From assembly GCA_029212405.1 (NCBI GenBank), contig JARGNR010000003.1, positions 1-37,978 on the forward strand: DNA of 37,978 nucleotides, written 5' to 3'. Source of the DNA: Saprospiraceae bacterium. GTDB lineage: Bacteria > Bacteroidota > Bacteroidia > Chitinophagales > Saprospiraceae. The notes beneath the pieces were generated by a model. It searched no databases. It was not told where the DNA came from and saw only the letters and a program-made list of their open reading frames with translations. Positions 1-7,698 of the stretch are shown piece after piece; the stretch's first letter is position 1, and every line of letters begins with the position of its first letter. The translations under genes and the position numbers were made by a program.

Positions 1-239
1 CACACAGGAGGGTCCGCTTTTGGACTGATCTCAACTAAATCCAATTCTACTTCTTGAGCCCATCTATACACCTGATTAGTAGGATAGATATCTGGTTTGA
101 TTTCAGTACCAACTATTTCACTAATTGCTTCTAAATTATCTCCCACTAATCTTATCCTAGGGACTCTGATATCTCTATTCGTTCTATATTGGAATTTCTG
201 TTCTCGTCTTCTGTGATCTCTTTTTTTATGTCTAGCCAA
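1..239 (-). CDS. infC: Translation initiation factor IF-3, N-terminal part (cut by window edge)
   Basis: Reading the minus strand from 239 gives a basic N-terminus, then an IF-3 N-domain: RDIRVPRIRLVGDN and, near the window edge, LDLVEISPKADPPVC, both family hallmarks. IF-3 binds the 30S subunit, blocks premature 50S joining and checks the initiation codon. The start is inferred as TTG at 239-237: the next in-frame stop upstream is TAA at 260-258 and no ATG lies between them. An in-frame ATA at 254-252 is a second possibility. Unusual starts are well known for infC, where they allow IF-3 to limit its own synthesis. About a dozen extra residues (around SEIVGTEIKPDI) sit between the GDN motif and the LVEISP motif compared with usual IF-3. 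The gene follows clpC, not thrS, behind a terminator. The C-terminal domain is outside the window. Confidence 0.93.
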   Translation of the reverse strand, partial: MARHKKRDHRRREQKFQYRTNRDIRVPRIRLVGDNLEAISEIVGTEIKPDIYPTNQVYRWAQEVELDLVEISPKADPPV

Positions 240-295
240 ATGGTATGTTTTTATTAATTAATAAGTTGATTTTTTGTTTTAATGATCGAAAATAC

Positions 296-332
296 AAAAA
301 AGTGCATAGTATACCTACTAATGCACTTTTTT
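296..332 (-). terminator. Terminator after clpC
   Basis: A perfect 12-bp inverted repeat pairs 296-307 (AAAAAAGTGCAT) with 321-332 (ATGCACTTTTTT) around a 13-nt loop. On the minus strand it ends in six T, as an intrinsic terminator does. It lies 19 nt after the clpC stop and separates clpC from infC. Because it has A and T tracts on both sides it could act in both directions. Confidence 0.85.
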
Positions 333-350
333 GATATGAAGTTCCATAAA

Positions 351-2900
351 TTATTCTGCGATATCTTCTTTATTCTTTAATTCTTCCGCAGTAATAACCA
401 ATCCATCTTTTTCATCATTTAGGACAGCCAATAACTTTGAATCCTCTTTCGGGTTCTCGTTTAGAATGAACTCAGCCAATGGATCTTCAATGTATTTCTG
501 GATTGCTCTATGCAGTGGTCTTGCACCAAATTGTGGATCAAATCCCTTCTCTGCAACAAATGCTTTGGCTTTATCACTTAATGTAAGCGAATATTCTAAT
601 CCTTCCAATCGTGCATACAATTGTTTTAATGCGATATCAATGATCTTGAATATATCATCCTGATCTAGACTGTTGAATATAATTACATCGTCGATTCTAT
701 TTAAGAATTCAGGTGAAAACGTTTTCTTCAACGCTCCTTGAATAACAGACTTGCTGTGATCTTCTGAAGATTTAACTCTTGCTTTTGTAGCAAACCCAAC
801 TCCTTGCCCAAAGTCTTTTAATTGACGAACACCAATATTTGATGTCATTATGATCAAAGTGTTTTTGAAATCTATCTTTCTACCTAATCCATCTGTAAGT
901 TGACCATCATCTAAAACTTGCAACAAAATGTTGTATACATCAGGGTGTGCTTTTTCTATTTCATCCAAGAGTATAACACTATAAGGCTTTCTTCTTACCT
1001 TTTCAGTCAGTTGACCACCTTCTTCATACCCTACATATCCTGGAGGTGCTCCTATAAGTCTGCTGATTGAGAATTTCTCCATGTACTCACTCATATCAAT
1101 ACGAATAAGTGCATCTTCTGAGTCAAACATATAACGCGCAAGTGCTTTTGCTAATTCTGTTTTACCAACCCCAGTAGGTCCAAGGAAAATAAATGATCCA
1201 ATTGGTTTGTCAGGATCTTTTAGTCCTACTCTATTTCTTTGAATCGCTTTACTTACTTTTAAAATTGCCTCATCCTGACCAATAATCATTTTTTGAAGAT
1301 CATTAGACATAGACACCAATTTATTACTCTCACTTTGAGCAACTCTGTTTACTGGAATACCAGTCATCATGGAAACTACTTCGGCAATTTCTTCTTCTCC
1401 AACAGGATATCTTTTTGTTTTACTCTCTTCTTCCCATTCCTCTTTTGCCTGATCCAACCTTCTTAATAACTTGGATTCGTTGTCTCTTAAGTCCGCAGCT
1501 TCTTCATACTGCTGATTTTTTACAGCTTTATTTTTTTCTTCCTTAATTTCTTCAAGCTGTTGTTCTAGCTCCTCAATGTACTTAGGTACATGAATGTTTT
1601 TTAAATGAGTCCTTGCACCTACTTCATCTAAGACATCAATAGCCTTGTCTGGTAGAAATCTATCTGAAATGTATCGATCACTTAATTTTACACAAGCTTC
1701 AATTGCATCTTCTGAATAGGTTACATGATGGAAGTCCTCATATTTATTTTTAATGTTGTGAAGGATATGAATAGCTTCTTCAGAACTCGGCGGTTCAACC
1801 AATACTTTTTGAAACCTTCTATCGAGCGCACCATCTTTTTCAATGTGTTGTCTATACTCATCTAGTGTTGATGCACCTATACATTGTAATTCTCCTCTGG
1901 CAAGAGCAGGCTTGAATATATTGGAGGCGTCTAATGAACCGGTGGCCCCACCAGCACCTACAATAGTATGAATCTCATCAATGAATAATATCACATCAGA
2001 TGCTTTTTCAAGCTCATTCATGATGGCTTTCATTCTTTCTTCAAATTGACCTCTGTATTTCGTGCCAGCAACAAGAGCAGCCAAGTCAAGCATCACTATT
2101 CTTTTGTTGAATAGAGTTCTAGAAACTTTCTTTTGGTTTATTCTAAGTGCAAGGCCTTCTACAATTGCTGTTTTACCAACACCAGGTTCACCTATTAAAA
2201 TCGGGTTGTTTTTCTTTCTTCGACTTAATATTTGAGAAACTCTTTCTATTTCTTTTTCTCGACCGATGATTGGATCCAATTTGCCTTCTTCAGCTAAACG
2301 AGTAACATCTCTTCCGAAATTATCTAATACTGGTGTTCTAGATTTACTTTGGCTTTTTCTAGAGGAGGAATATTCACTACTGCCTTGATTTTCATCAGGA
2401 GGCAAATCAGAATCAGAAGGAGCTTGAGAGTAAAAATCAGTAAAACCTTGATCCATCTCTTGTTTTACATACTCCAATTCTGTTTTGTAGGATTCGTAAT
2501 CAATTTCAAAATTATCCATAACTCTGGAAGCAAGGTTATCTTTATGCTTTAGGATAGACAACATTAAATGTTCGGGTTTTATCTCTTCATTTTGGTAGAC
2601 CTTGGCCTCAAGGAAAGTAACTTTTAATACTTTTTCAGCTTGTTTATTCAAAGGGATATTCCCAACATTATAGGTTGTTTCATCTCTTTTTGAAGTAGAT
2701 GCAGACTCTTCGACCTTGAATTTAAGCTCGTCCATATCAACATCAAGAGATTCCAACACTTTAATTGCAAGAGAATCTTTGTCCTGAATCATTCCTAATA
2801 AAAGATGTTCAGTACCTATATAGTCGTGTCCAAGTCGGATTGCCTCCTCTCTAGAGAGTTGGATTATCTTTTTGACTTTGGGTGAGAATTTTCTATTCAT
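351..2900 (-). CDS. clpC: ATP-dependent Clp protease ATP-binding subunit ClpC
   Basis: This is a class I Hsp100 AAA+ unfoldase that feeds substrates to ClpP in the cytoplasm. In order: double Clp N repeat (about 1-145), a Ser/Asp-rich linker (150-190), first AAA+ domain with Walker A GEPGVGKT (237-244) and Walker B VILFIDE (303-309), a UVR-like coiled segment (about 445-490) that marks ClpC rather than ClpA or ClpB, and a second AAA+ domain with Walker A GPTGVGKT (574-581) and Walker B VILLDE (642-647). VGF at 701-703 matches the tripeptide of the ClpP-docking loop. The length of 849 residues is normal. No mcsA, mcsB or ctsR genes adjoin it, so it is not the Firmicute arrangement. It is probably transcribed alone from the promoter at 2964-2994 and ends at the terminator 296-332. 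Confidence 0.97.
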   Translation of the reverse strand: MNRKFSPKVKKIIQLSREEAIRLGHDYIGTEHLLLGMIQDKDSLAIKVLESLDVDMDELKFKVEESASTSKRDETTYNVGNIPLNKQAEKVLKVTFLEAKVYQNEEIKPEHLMLSILKHKDNLASRVMDNFEIDYESYKTELEYVKQEMDQGFTDFYSQAPSDSDLPPDENQGSSEYSSSRKSQSKSRTPVLDNFGRDVTRLAEEGKLDPIIGREKEIERVSQILSRRKKNNPILIGEPGVGKTAIVEGLALRINQKKVSRTLFNKRIVMLDLAALVAGTKYRGQFEERMKAIMNELEKASDVILFIDEIHTIVGAGGATGSLDASNIFKPALARGELQCIGASTLDEYRQHIEKDGALDRRFQKVLVEPPSSEEAIHILHNIKNKYEDFHHVTYSEDAIEACVKLSDRYISDRFLPDKAIDVLDEVGARTHLKNIHVPKYIEELEQQLEEIKEEKNKAVKNQQYEEAADLRDNESKLLRRLDQAKEEWEEESKTKRYPVGEEEIAEVVSMMTGIPVNRVAQSESNKLVSMSNDLQKMIIGQDEAILKVSKAIQRNRVGLKDPDKPIGSFIFLGPTGVGKTELAKALARYMFDSEDALIRIDMSEYMEKFSISRLIGAPPGYVGYEEGGQLTEKVRRKPYSVILLDEIEKAHPDVYNILLQVLDDGQLTDGLGRKIDFKNTLIIMTSNIGVRQLKDFGQGVGFATKARVKSSEDHSKSVIQGALKKTFSPEFLNRIDDVIIFNSLDQDDIFKIIDIALKQLYARLEGLEYSLTLSDKAKAFVAEKGFDPQFGARPLHRAIQKYIEDPLAEFILNENPKEDSKLLAVLNDEKDGLVITAEELKNKEDIAE

Positions 2901-2963
2901 CTTAATGTATTATATATTAAAACAATTATAAATATAATGATTAATCGCTAAACCACTATAATT

Positions 2964-2994
2964 CAAAACTATTATACAGTCAATATAATGCCAA
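2964..2994 (-). promoter_or_regulatory. Candidate clpC promoter
   Basis: On the minus strand TTG (2994-2992) is followed by 20 nt and TAGTTTTG (2971-2964), which fits the Bacteroidota sigma-A consensus TTTG/TTG-N19-21-TAnnTTTG. The predicted transcript start lies about 55-60 nt before the clpC ATG. The -33 element sits inside an 8-bp inverted-repeat arm (ATGCCAAT 2988-2995, partner ATTGGCAT 3032-3039), which could be an operator. Confidence 0.5.
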
Positions 2995-3152
2995 TTCATT
3001 TATTCTGCTGGAATGGCAGTATATACGTCTTATTGGCATAACAGTTTCTTCTTTATATGACACTTAAACGCTGTAATATGTTTCTAATTAACGTAAGTTT
3101 AATTGTTTTTAAACAAAAGCGCTAGTTTTTTTTAAATCTTAGCCTACAAATT

Positions 3153-3200
3153 ACAAAGTATATATAATTGTTTAAACTTTTTTACCCTTTTATACTTTGT
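3153..3200. repeat. 10-bp inverted repeat ACAAAGTATA ... TATACTTTGT
   Basis: The arms are 3153-3162 and 3191-3200, perfectly complementary, with a 28-nt spacer. Each arm read outward gives TATACTTTG, close to a Bacteroidota -7 element, so the pair may be back-to-back promoter elements or a regulator-binding site. Confidence 0.5.
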
Positions 3201-3249
3201 TTATATTAATTTGACAGAAGTATTCAATTAAACGTTGTTATACAATTAT

Positions 3250-3268
3250 TGAACGTAATTGACGTTCA
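3250..3268. promoter_or_regulatory. Palindrome TGAACGT-N5-ACGTTCA, possible operator
   Basis: Two 7-bp arms (3250-3256 and 3262-3268) are perfectly inverted around AATTG, giving a 19-bp site typical in size for a dimeric regulator. It lies about 50 nt upstream of the likely STAS-rnz promoter (TAAATTTG at 3316-3323). The cognate regulator is unknown. Confidence 0.4.
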
Positions 3269-3387
3269 TATTCATTCAAATGCGAACATTTTTAGTTGGT
3301 TATCATGAAAATTAATAAATTTGCAAGCATTTTGAGACAATTTGAAAGGTATCAAGTTGGTTTAATCATTATGATAAAATTATCTAT

Positions 3388-3762
3388 ATGAAGTTTAGTT
3401 TAGACAAACAAGAGCAATATTCTGTATTCAGCTTAGAAGAAGAAAATCTGAATAGTATTTTAGCACCGAACTTGAAATCAGAATTTGTGTTTTTGAGAAA
3501 CGAAGGTGTAAGACATTTAATTTTCAATTTGAGTAATGTAAAATATGTTGACTCTTCTGGATTGAGTGCGATTTTGACTGCCAATAGATTGTGGAAGGGA
3601 TATGGTACTTTTATTTTGACTGGAGCCCAACATCCTCCTGTACTTAAGCTTATTGAAATATCAAGATTAGAGTCAATTTTAACCATCATACCCACTGTTC
3701 AGGAGTCAATCGATTACGCAATGATGAGTGAGCTAGAAAGACAGATTACCGAGGAAGATTAG
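3388..3762 (+). CDS. STAS-domain protein, anti-sigma-factor-antagonist type
   Basis: The 124-residue protein is a single STAS domain. The motif YVDSSGLSA (about residues 54-62) carries the conserved serine that is phosphorylated by a partner kinase in SpoIIAA/RsbV proteins; the unphosphorylated form binds an anti-sigma kinase and frees the sigma factor. The family assignment is firm. The partner here is unknown, since no RsbW-like kinase or PP2C phosphatase is present in the window. Its stop is 3 nt before the rnz start, so the two are almost certainly co-transcribed and probably translationally coupled. Leader promoter candidate TAAATTTG at 3316-3323, with TTG 17 nt upstream, slightly short of the usual spacing. 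Confidence 0.85.
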   Translation: MKFSLDKQEQYSVFSLEEENLNSILAPNLKSEFVFLRNEGVRHLIFNLSNVKYVDSSGLSAILTANRLWKGYGTFILTGAQHPPVLKLIEISRLESILTIIPTVQESIDYAMMSELERQITEED

Positions 3763-3765
3763 CCC

Positions 3766-4680
3766 ATGGCTAAAAAATTTGAAGTTACCTTATTGGGAGT
3801 CAATTCAGCTTTTCCTATCCATGGAAGGCATCCGTCATGTCAAATTGTGAATTATGATGATCAATTGATTATGATCGATTGTGGAGAGGCATCTCAGATC
3901 CAATTGTCAAAATATTCTATCAAAAAGGGCAAGATTAATCACATTTTTATAAGCCATTTACATGGTGACCATTGCTATGGTTTACCTGGATTAATTACTA
4001 GTTTCTCACTCCAGGGAAGAAAAACAAAATTAAATATTCATGGACCTTTTGGATTGAAAAAATTTCTAGAGGGAGTTTTTGAAGTATCTGAGGCCAGATT
4101 TTCTTTTGAGTTGAATATTCTTGAATACAATACAGAACTACCAACCAGAATTGAAATAAACTCTTGTCTCTATATTGATACCTTTCCAATGAAACATAGG
4201 ATTCCAACAATGGGCTTTAGGGTTTGTGAACAAATAAATTATTATAATATCCAATCGGAAGCTATTAAAACGTATGCGTTGACCGTTGAAGAGATTAAAA
4301 GTGTTAAATTAGGCCAGTCAATTTTTAGAAAAGGTAAAGAAGTACAACAAGAATTATTGGTTTTGCCCAAAGAAAAAGAAAGGTCGTATTCCTATTGCAG
4401 TGATACAGTATACGACCCAGATCTCATCCCTTTTATCTCCGATAGTACTTTATTATATCACGAAACTACCTATTTGGATGATTTAGAAAATCTTGCAAAA
4501 GAGCGAATGCACTCCACTCTGGGACAAGCTATTGATATCGCTAAGGCCGCAAATATTGATAAAATGATCACAGGTCATTACTCATCCAGATATAAAAATT
4601 TAGAACTGTTTTTAGAACGTGGTATAACCCAACTCCCAGGTTTATTGTTGGGCCTAGAAGGAGAAGTGTATGAAGTTTAA
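3766..4680 (+). CDS. rnz: Ribonuclease Z (tRNA 3'-processing endonuclease)
   Basis: This metallo-beta-lactamase-fold enzyme cuts tRNA precursors after the discriminator base so that CCA can be added. The metal-binding motif HLHGDH is at residues 64-69 (H64, H66, D68, H69). Further ligands are the His of KHRIPTMGF, the Asp of YCSDTVYDPDL and the His of GHYSSRY near the C-terminus; HETTYL matches the short-form tRNase Z motif. At 304 residues it is the short (ZS) form, complete at both ends. It follows the STAS gene after 3 nt, and the queuosine transporter follows 50 nt later, so all three may form one transcript with a tRNA theme in the last two. Confidence 0.96.
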   Translation: MAKKFEVTLLGVNSAFPIHGRHPSCQIVNYDDQLIMIDCGEASQIQLSKYSIKKGKINHIFISHLHGDHCYGLPGLITSFSLQGRKTKLNIHGPFGLKKFLEGVFEVSEARFSFELNILEYNTELPTRIEINSCLYIDTFPMKHRIPTMGFRVCEQINYYNIQSEAIKTYALTVEEIKSVKLGQSIFRKGKEVQQELLVLPKEKERSYSYCSDTVYDPDLIPFISDSTLLYHETTYLDDLENLAKERMHSTLGQAIDIAKAANIDKMITGHYSSRYKNLELFLERGITQLPGLLLGLEGEVYEV

Positions 4681-4730
4681 GTTCTCTGATTTTTATCATT
4701 TATACAGCAATGAAATAACATAGATGTATT

Positions 4731-5537
4731 ATGCAAGAAGATAAAAAAGTGCTGGCCTCGATGCATCAAAACAAGGCCTTTCGACTGTTTGTTATACTCG
4801 CTTGTTTCTTTATCACAAATGCTCTTATTGCTGAGTTGGTAGGGAGTAAAATTTTTTCTCTGGAAAAAACAATTGGTCTTACTCCATTTTCATTTACTTT
4901 TTTTGGCGAAGAGAATCTTGGGTTTAATTTGACAGCTGGAGTGGTTCTTTGGCCAGTGGTATTTATTATGACTGATGTAATCAATGAATATTTTGGGATG
5001 AAAAGCGTCAAGATATTGTCACTTATTACAGTTGGTTTAATTATCTATGCTTTTGCCATGATTTATTTTTCGATGGGATTGGCTCCAAATGAATATTGGC
5101 AATATCAAAGTGGATTGTTAGATAAAGATCCAACTCGCCATATTTCAGATATGTCAATGGCTTTCAACAAAATAATGGGACAAGGTTTGTGGATTATTCT
5201 AGCCTCGGTGATAGCATTCTTAATAGGCCAAATTGTTGATGTAGCGGTTTTTCATAGAATAAAGAAATGGTCAGGGGAGCGAATGGTATGGTTGAGGGCC
5301 ACAGGGAGTACTTTGGTTTCTCAATTTATAGACAGTTATGTAGTCCTATTTATCGCTTTTTATTTGGGATTTGGGTACAGTTTAAAATGGGTTTTAGCTA
5401 TTGGAACAGTAAATATGATATATAAATTTGTTGTTGCCATCGTTTTAACCCCAATTATTTATATTGCTCATAACGTGATTGATACTTATCTAGGAAAGGA
5501 ATTATCAGACAAAATGAAAAGGGAAGCAGCAGATTAG
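4731..5537 (+). CDS. yhhQ: Queuosine precursor transporter (YhhQ/VUT family)
   Basis: A 268-residue integral membrane protein with about six or seven hydrophobic segments and the family signature of LTAGVVLWPVVFIMTDVINEYFG near residues 66-90. Members of COG1738 import queuosine precursors (preQ0 and preQ1 in E. coli), which are inserted at the wobble position of GUN-anticodon tRNAs. It sits 50 nt downstream of rnz on the same strand. I looked for a preQ1 riboswitch in the gap and saw none. The stop is only 5 nt from the 3' end of the converging lipoprotein gene, and no terminator is visible between them. Confidence 0.9.
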   Translation: MQEDKKVLASMHQNKAFRLFVILACFFITNALIAELVGSKIFSLEKTIGLTPFSFTFFGEENLGFNLTAGVVLWPVVFIMTDVINEYFGMKSVKILSLITVGLIIYAFAMIYFSMGLAPNEYWQYQSGLLDKDPTRHISDMSMAFNKIMGQGLWIILASVIAFLIGQIVDVAVFHRIKKWSGERMVWLRATGSTLVSQFIDSYVVLFIAFYLGFGYSLKWVLAIGTVNMIYKFVVAIVLTPIIYIAHNVIDTYLGKELSDKMKREAAD

Positions 5538-5542
5538 ATAGA

Positions 5543-6475
5543 CTACAAGCTAACTTTATACAATATTCCTTTTTCGGAGGCAGCGATGAGTATATTTTGA
5601 TAGAAGACAAAATCAAATAGATCCAATTCAATATCAATTGACATATCTTTCCAGTTTTGTCCATGATCTTCAGAGTACCAAAGCAGACCATTGTCTCCTG
5701 CTATTACGCCTACGTTATTATTAAATTTTATCGTTCTGAATGGTTTATTGTCAGAAAGAGGAGAGTGCCCATTTTTTAGTTTTTCCCAAGTTGTACCATT
5801 ATCGACGGATGTAAGAATTGATCCATTATATCCTACAATGTAAAATTCATTTTTCGCATTAATAGTTATAGAATTGTAGTAATCACCTGTTTCATCAATC
5901 CTTTTCCAAGAGTACCCATTGTCGTTCGATTGTATAATAATACCATAGCCACATGCTACACAAATACCCTCCTGGTTGCAGCTTACATCTAATATTTCGT
6001 TTTCAAAAATATAGGTAGTATCTATTTTCAATTCTTCATTGACTTTGTATATCCATCCTTTATTAAAATCTTTTCCGCCAACGGCTACAAATCCAATTTT
6101 TGCCGCAGTGAAAGCGCGAAGCAAACCCCAGTGCTTAGTTCTTGTTAATTTCAATTCAGGTTGACCAGAAAAAATATATCCATCATTCCCTACGCCATAG
6201 AGCATAGTGTCTGTAGCATAAAGATCAAATACTGATTTGTTGGTAAGTGAATCCACTAGCCATTGTTTACTATCAGCTGAAGAAGTCAAGTAACTTTTTG
6301 TCCAGACATTTCCACCAGTGGCATATATGGATCCATCAAATGTTTCAATGGTATGAAAATCAAAAGGTGACCCTGTATCAATCATATGAAAATAATCTTG
6401 ATTTGTATCAGAGCATGAACTAATGAAAAGCAAGATGAATAAGCTTGTGAAGAAAAGTATGCGTTTACTTTTCAT
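5543..6475 (-). CDS. Lipoprotein with Asp-box (BNR/Ycf48-like) beta-propeller
   Basis: The 310-residue protein begins with a type II signal peptide ending LLFISSC, so it is predicted to be lipidated at Cys and held at the cell surface or periplasm. The rest is a repeat protein with Asp-box turns: SNDNGYSWKRI, SVDNGTTWEKL and SEDHGQNWKDM, as in BNR repeats and the photosystem assembly factor Ycf48/Hcf136. Such propellers in non-phototrophs are usually binding or structural modules; there is no sialidase catalytic arginine/tyrosine set that I can identify. Its start overlaps the end of the upstream exported-protein gene by 11 nt, so the two form a translationally coupled pair. The biological role is unknown. 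Confidence 0.8.
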   Translation of the reverse strand: MKSKRILFFTSLFILLFISSCSDTNQDYFHMIDTGSPFDFHTIETFDGSIYATGGNVWTKSYLTSSADSKQWLVDSLTNKSVFDLYATDTMLYGVGNDGYIFSGQPELKLTRTKHWGLLRAFTAAKIGFVAVGGKDFNKGWIYKVNEELKIDTTYIFENEILDVSCNQEGICVACGYGIIIQSNDNGYSWKRIDETGDYYNSITINAKNEFYIVGYNGSILTSVDNGTTWEKLKNGHSPLSDNKPFRTIKFNNNVGVIAGDNGLLWYSEDHGQNWKDMSIDIELDLFDFVFYQNILIAASEKGILYKVSL

Positions 6476-6935
6476 TTGGCACAGAAACCTTTGTTAATAT
6501 TGGAAATGAAGCACTTCCATAATGGGAGAAACATGAGGAGTTATCTATCTCCAAACTAAAATTCTCTGCGAACGATTCAAAAAAGGCAGTCAGTTTATCA
6601 AAATCAATGTTTTTTGAATTGGGTTTTGGATAATAGACCATTTTTTTAATTGATCCATTGGAATCCCAAAATAAATTCATCCAAACTTTTACTCCTTTTA
6701 TATCTAATCCTTGATTTTCTGCTGAGGATTCCATTTGAGCAAGCATGGAAGTCCAGTGATTGAATGCTTTATCCATGCTATTGTCTGCAATTGATAGAAG
6801 AGATGAAGAACATTCCGCCATCATTTGCTCATACTCCTGTTCGTTTTCTCCTATTAAAGAGACTTTTGAAATAGTTTGAGATGTACAAATGGATGCACTA
6901 GCTACGAATAGTGATATGAGAAATATGTATTTCAA
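6465..6935 (-). CDS. Small exported protein of unknown function
   Basis: A 156-residue protein with a clear N-terminal signal peptide (cleavage probably after SICTSQ, about residue 20). The mature part has an acidic helix-rich N half and a C half with alternating strands (VKVWMNLFWDSNGSIKKMVYYP, then FSLEIDNSSCFSHYGSASFPIL), a layout that weakly recalls TonB C-terminal-like folds. I do not recognise the family. It overlaps the beta-propeller lipoprotein gene by 11 nt and probably works with it in the envelope. Confidence 0.7.
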   Translation of the reverse strand: MKYIFLISLFVASASICTSQTISKVSLIGENEQEYEQMMAECSSSLLSIADNSMDKAFNHWTSMLAQMESSAENQGLDIKGVKVWMNLFWDSNGSIKKMVYYPKPNSKNIDFDKLTAFFESFAENFSLEIDNSSCFSHYGSASFPILTKVSVPNEK

Positions 6936-7001
6936 ACCTGGGATTTGATTAATGTTGCAAACAAATCTATAAAAAATATATCAGAGTTGCCATTAAATAT
7001 T

Positions 7002-7039
7002 TTATCCGAGTGTGGATAAGCAAGGATTAATGTGGAAAA
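7002..7039. promoter_or_regulatory. DnaA-box-like cluster between divergent genes
   Basis: TGTGGATAA at 7011-7019 is the exact complement of the classical DnaA box TTATCCACA. TGTGGAAAA at 7031-7039 differs at one position (TTTTCCACA on the other strand), in the same orientation and exactly 20 nt away. TTATCC at 7002-7007 forms an inverted repeat with GGATAA at 7014-7019. The sequence just before is very AT-rich. Either a DnaA-regulated promoter, a minor replication element or chance is possible. Confidence 0.4.
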
Positions 7040-7040
7040 G

Positions 7041-7065
7041 TGGCTTTTTTATCGAATAAAAGCCA
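7041..7065. repeat. Hairpin TGGCTTTT-N9-AAAAGCCA upstream of the CvpA gene
   Basis: Perfect 8-bp arms at 7041-7048 and 7058-7065. It lies between the DnaA-box-like sites and a -7-like TAGTTTTG (7085-7092). It is not placed as a terminator for either divergent gene, so it is more likely a protein site or a fortuitous hairpin. Confidence 0.35.
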
Positions 7066-7137
7066 AATATTGACATACAAATGCTAGTTTTGCCTTATTG
7101 ATTTCAATTTTATTTTGATCACATACCTTTCATATTT

Positions 7138-7698
7138 ATGATTCTTGATATTATCGTTGTTTTAATAGTTGCGTTTGGGTTCTACACAGGTTATAGTAGA
7201 GGGTTAATTAAGACTGTTTTTGACACATTAAGTCTTTTCATTGGAATATTGGCGGTGATGATATTATCTCCAATTACAATTGAATTTCTTGAAGGGATGT
7301 TTAATATTTCTCGCTCAATTTCTTATTTAGTGGGCATTGTGATAACCTTTTTATTGGTTATGGCCTTAGTTCGGTTTGTTGGTAGAAAGATAGAGGATGT
7401 ATTGGAAGCAGCAAATATTAATTTTTTAAATAAATTGGCAGGAGGAGCACTACAAGGGGTGTTTTTTGCTTTTATAATTAGTATGGTATTATGGGTGCTC
7501 GGAAACTATAATGTAGTACGACCAGAAACCAAGGCAAACTCGGTAACCTATCCACTTCTAGAACCACTTCCTGAAGCAGGTAAATCGGTTTTTGAAGCAG
7601 CTAAACCTATTTTTAAATCATTTTGGGACAAAACTACTGACGTAATGGAGTCGATAGGCGATGCCGCAAATAAAAATTCAGAAGAAGTGAATGGCTGA
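7138..7698 (+). CDS. CvpA-family inner membrane protein
   Basis: The 186-residue protein starts with the CvpA pattern (D-IV-L----GF--GY-RGL) and has four hydrophobic segments in residues 1-125: about 2-18, 25-50, 60-80 and 100-122. The C-terminal 60 residues are polar and probably cytoplasmic. CvpA proteins were named from colicin V production; they influence envelope homeostasis but no biochemical activity is settled. A possible -7 element TAGTTTTG lies at 7085-7092. The next gene begins 8 nt before this stop, so the two are probably translationally coupled. Confidence 0.85.
   Translation: MILDIIVVLIVAFGFYTGYSRGLIKTVFDTLSLFIGILAVMILSPITIEFLEGMFNISRSISYLVGIVITFLLVMALVRFVGRKIEDVLEAANINFLNKLAGGALQGVFFAFIISMVLWVLGNYNVVRPETKANSVTYPLLEPLPEAGKSVFEAAKPIFKSFWDKTTDVMESIGDAANKNSEEVNG

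Larger units (their letters stand above)
2901..3387. other. Divergent intergenic region between clpC and the STAS gene
   Basis: These 487 AT-rich bases hold no convincing ORF or RNA gene. They carry three inverted repeats: ATGCCAAT/ATTGGCAT (2988-2995 with 3032-3039), ACAAAGTATA/TATACTTTGT (3153-3162 with 3191-3200) and TGAACGT-N5-ACGTTCA (3250-3268). Promoter-like sequences point both ways: minus at 2964-2994 for clpC, and plus around 3316-3323 (TAAATTTG) for the STAS gene. Confidence 0.7.

Noticed and set aside
3384-3695. 103-residue minus-strand open frame
   Set aside because: Antisense to the STAS gene, which has a clear family motif.
4681-4730. Possible preQ1 riboswitch before the queuosine precursor transporter
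   Set aside because: The 50-nt gap shows no stem-loop plus A-rich tail arrangement of a preQ1 aptamer.
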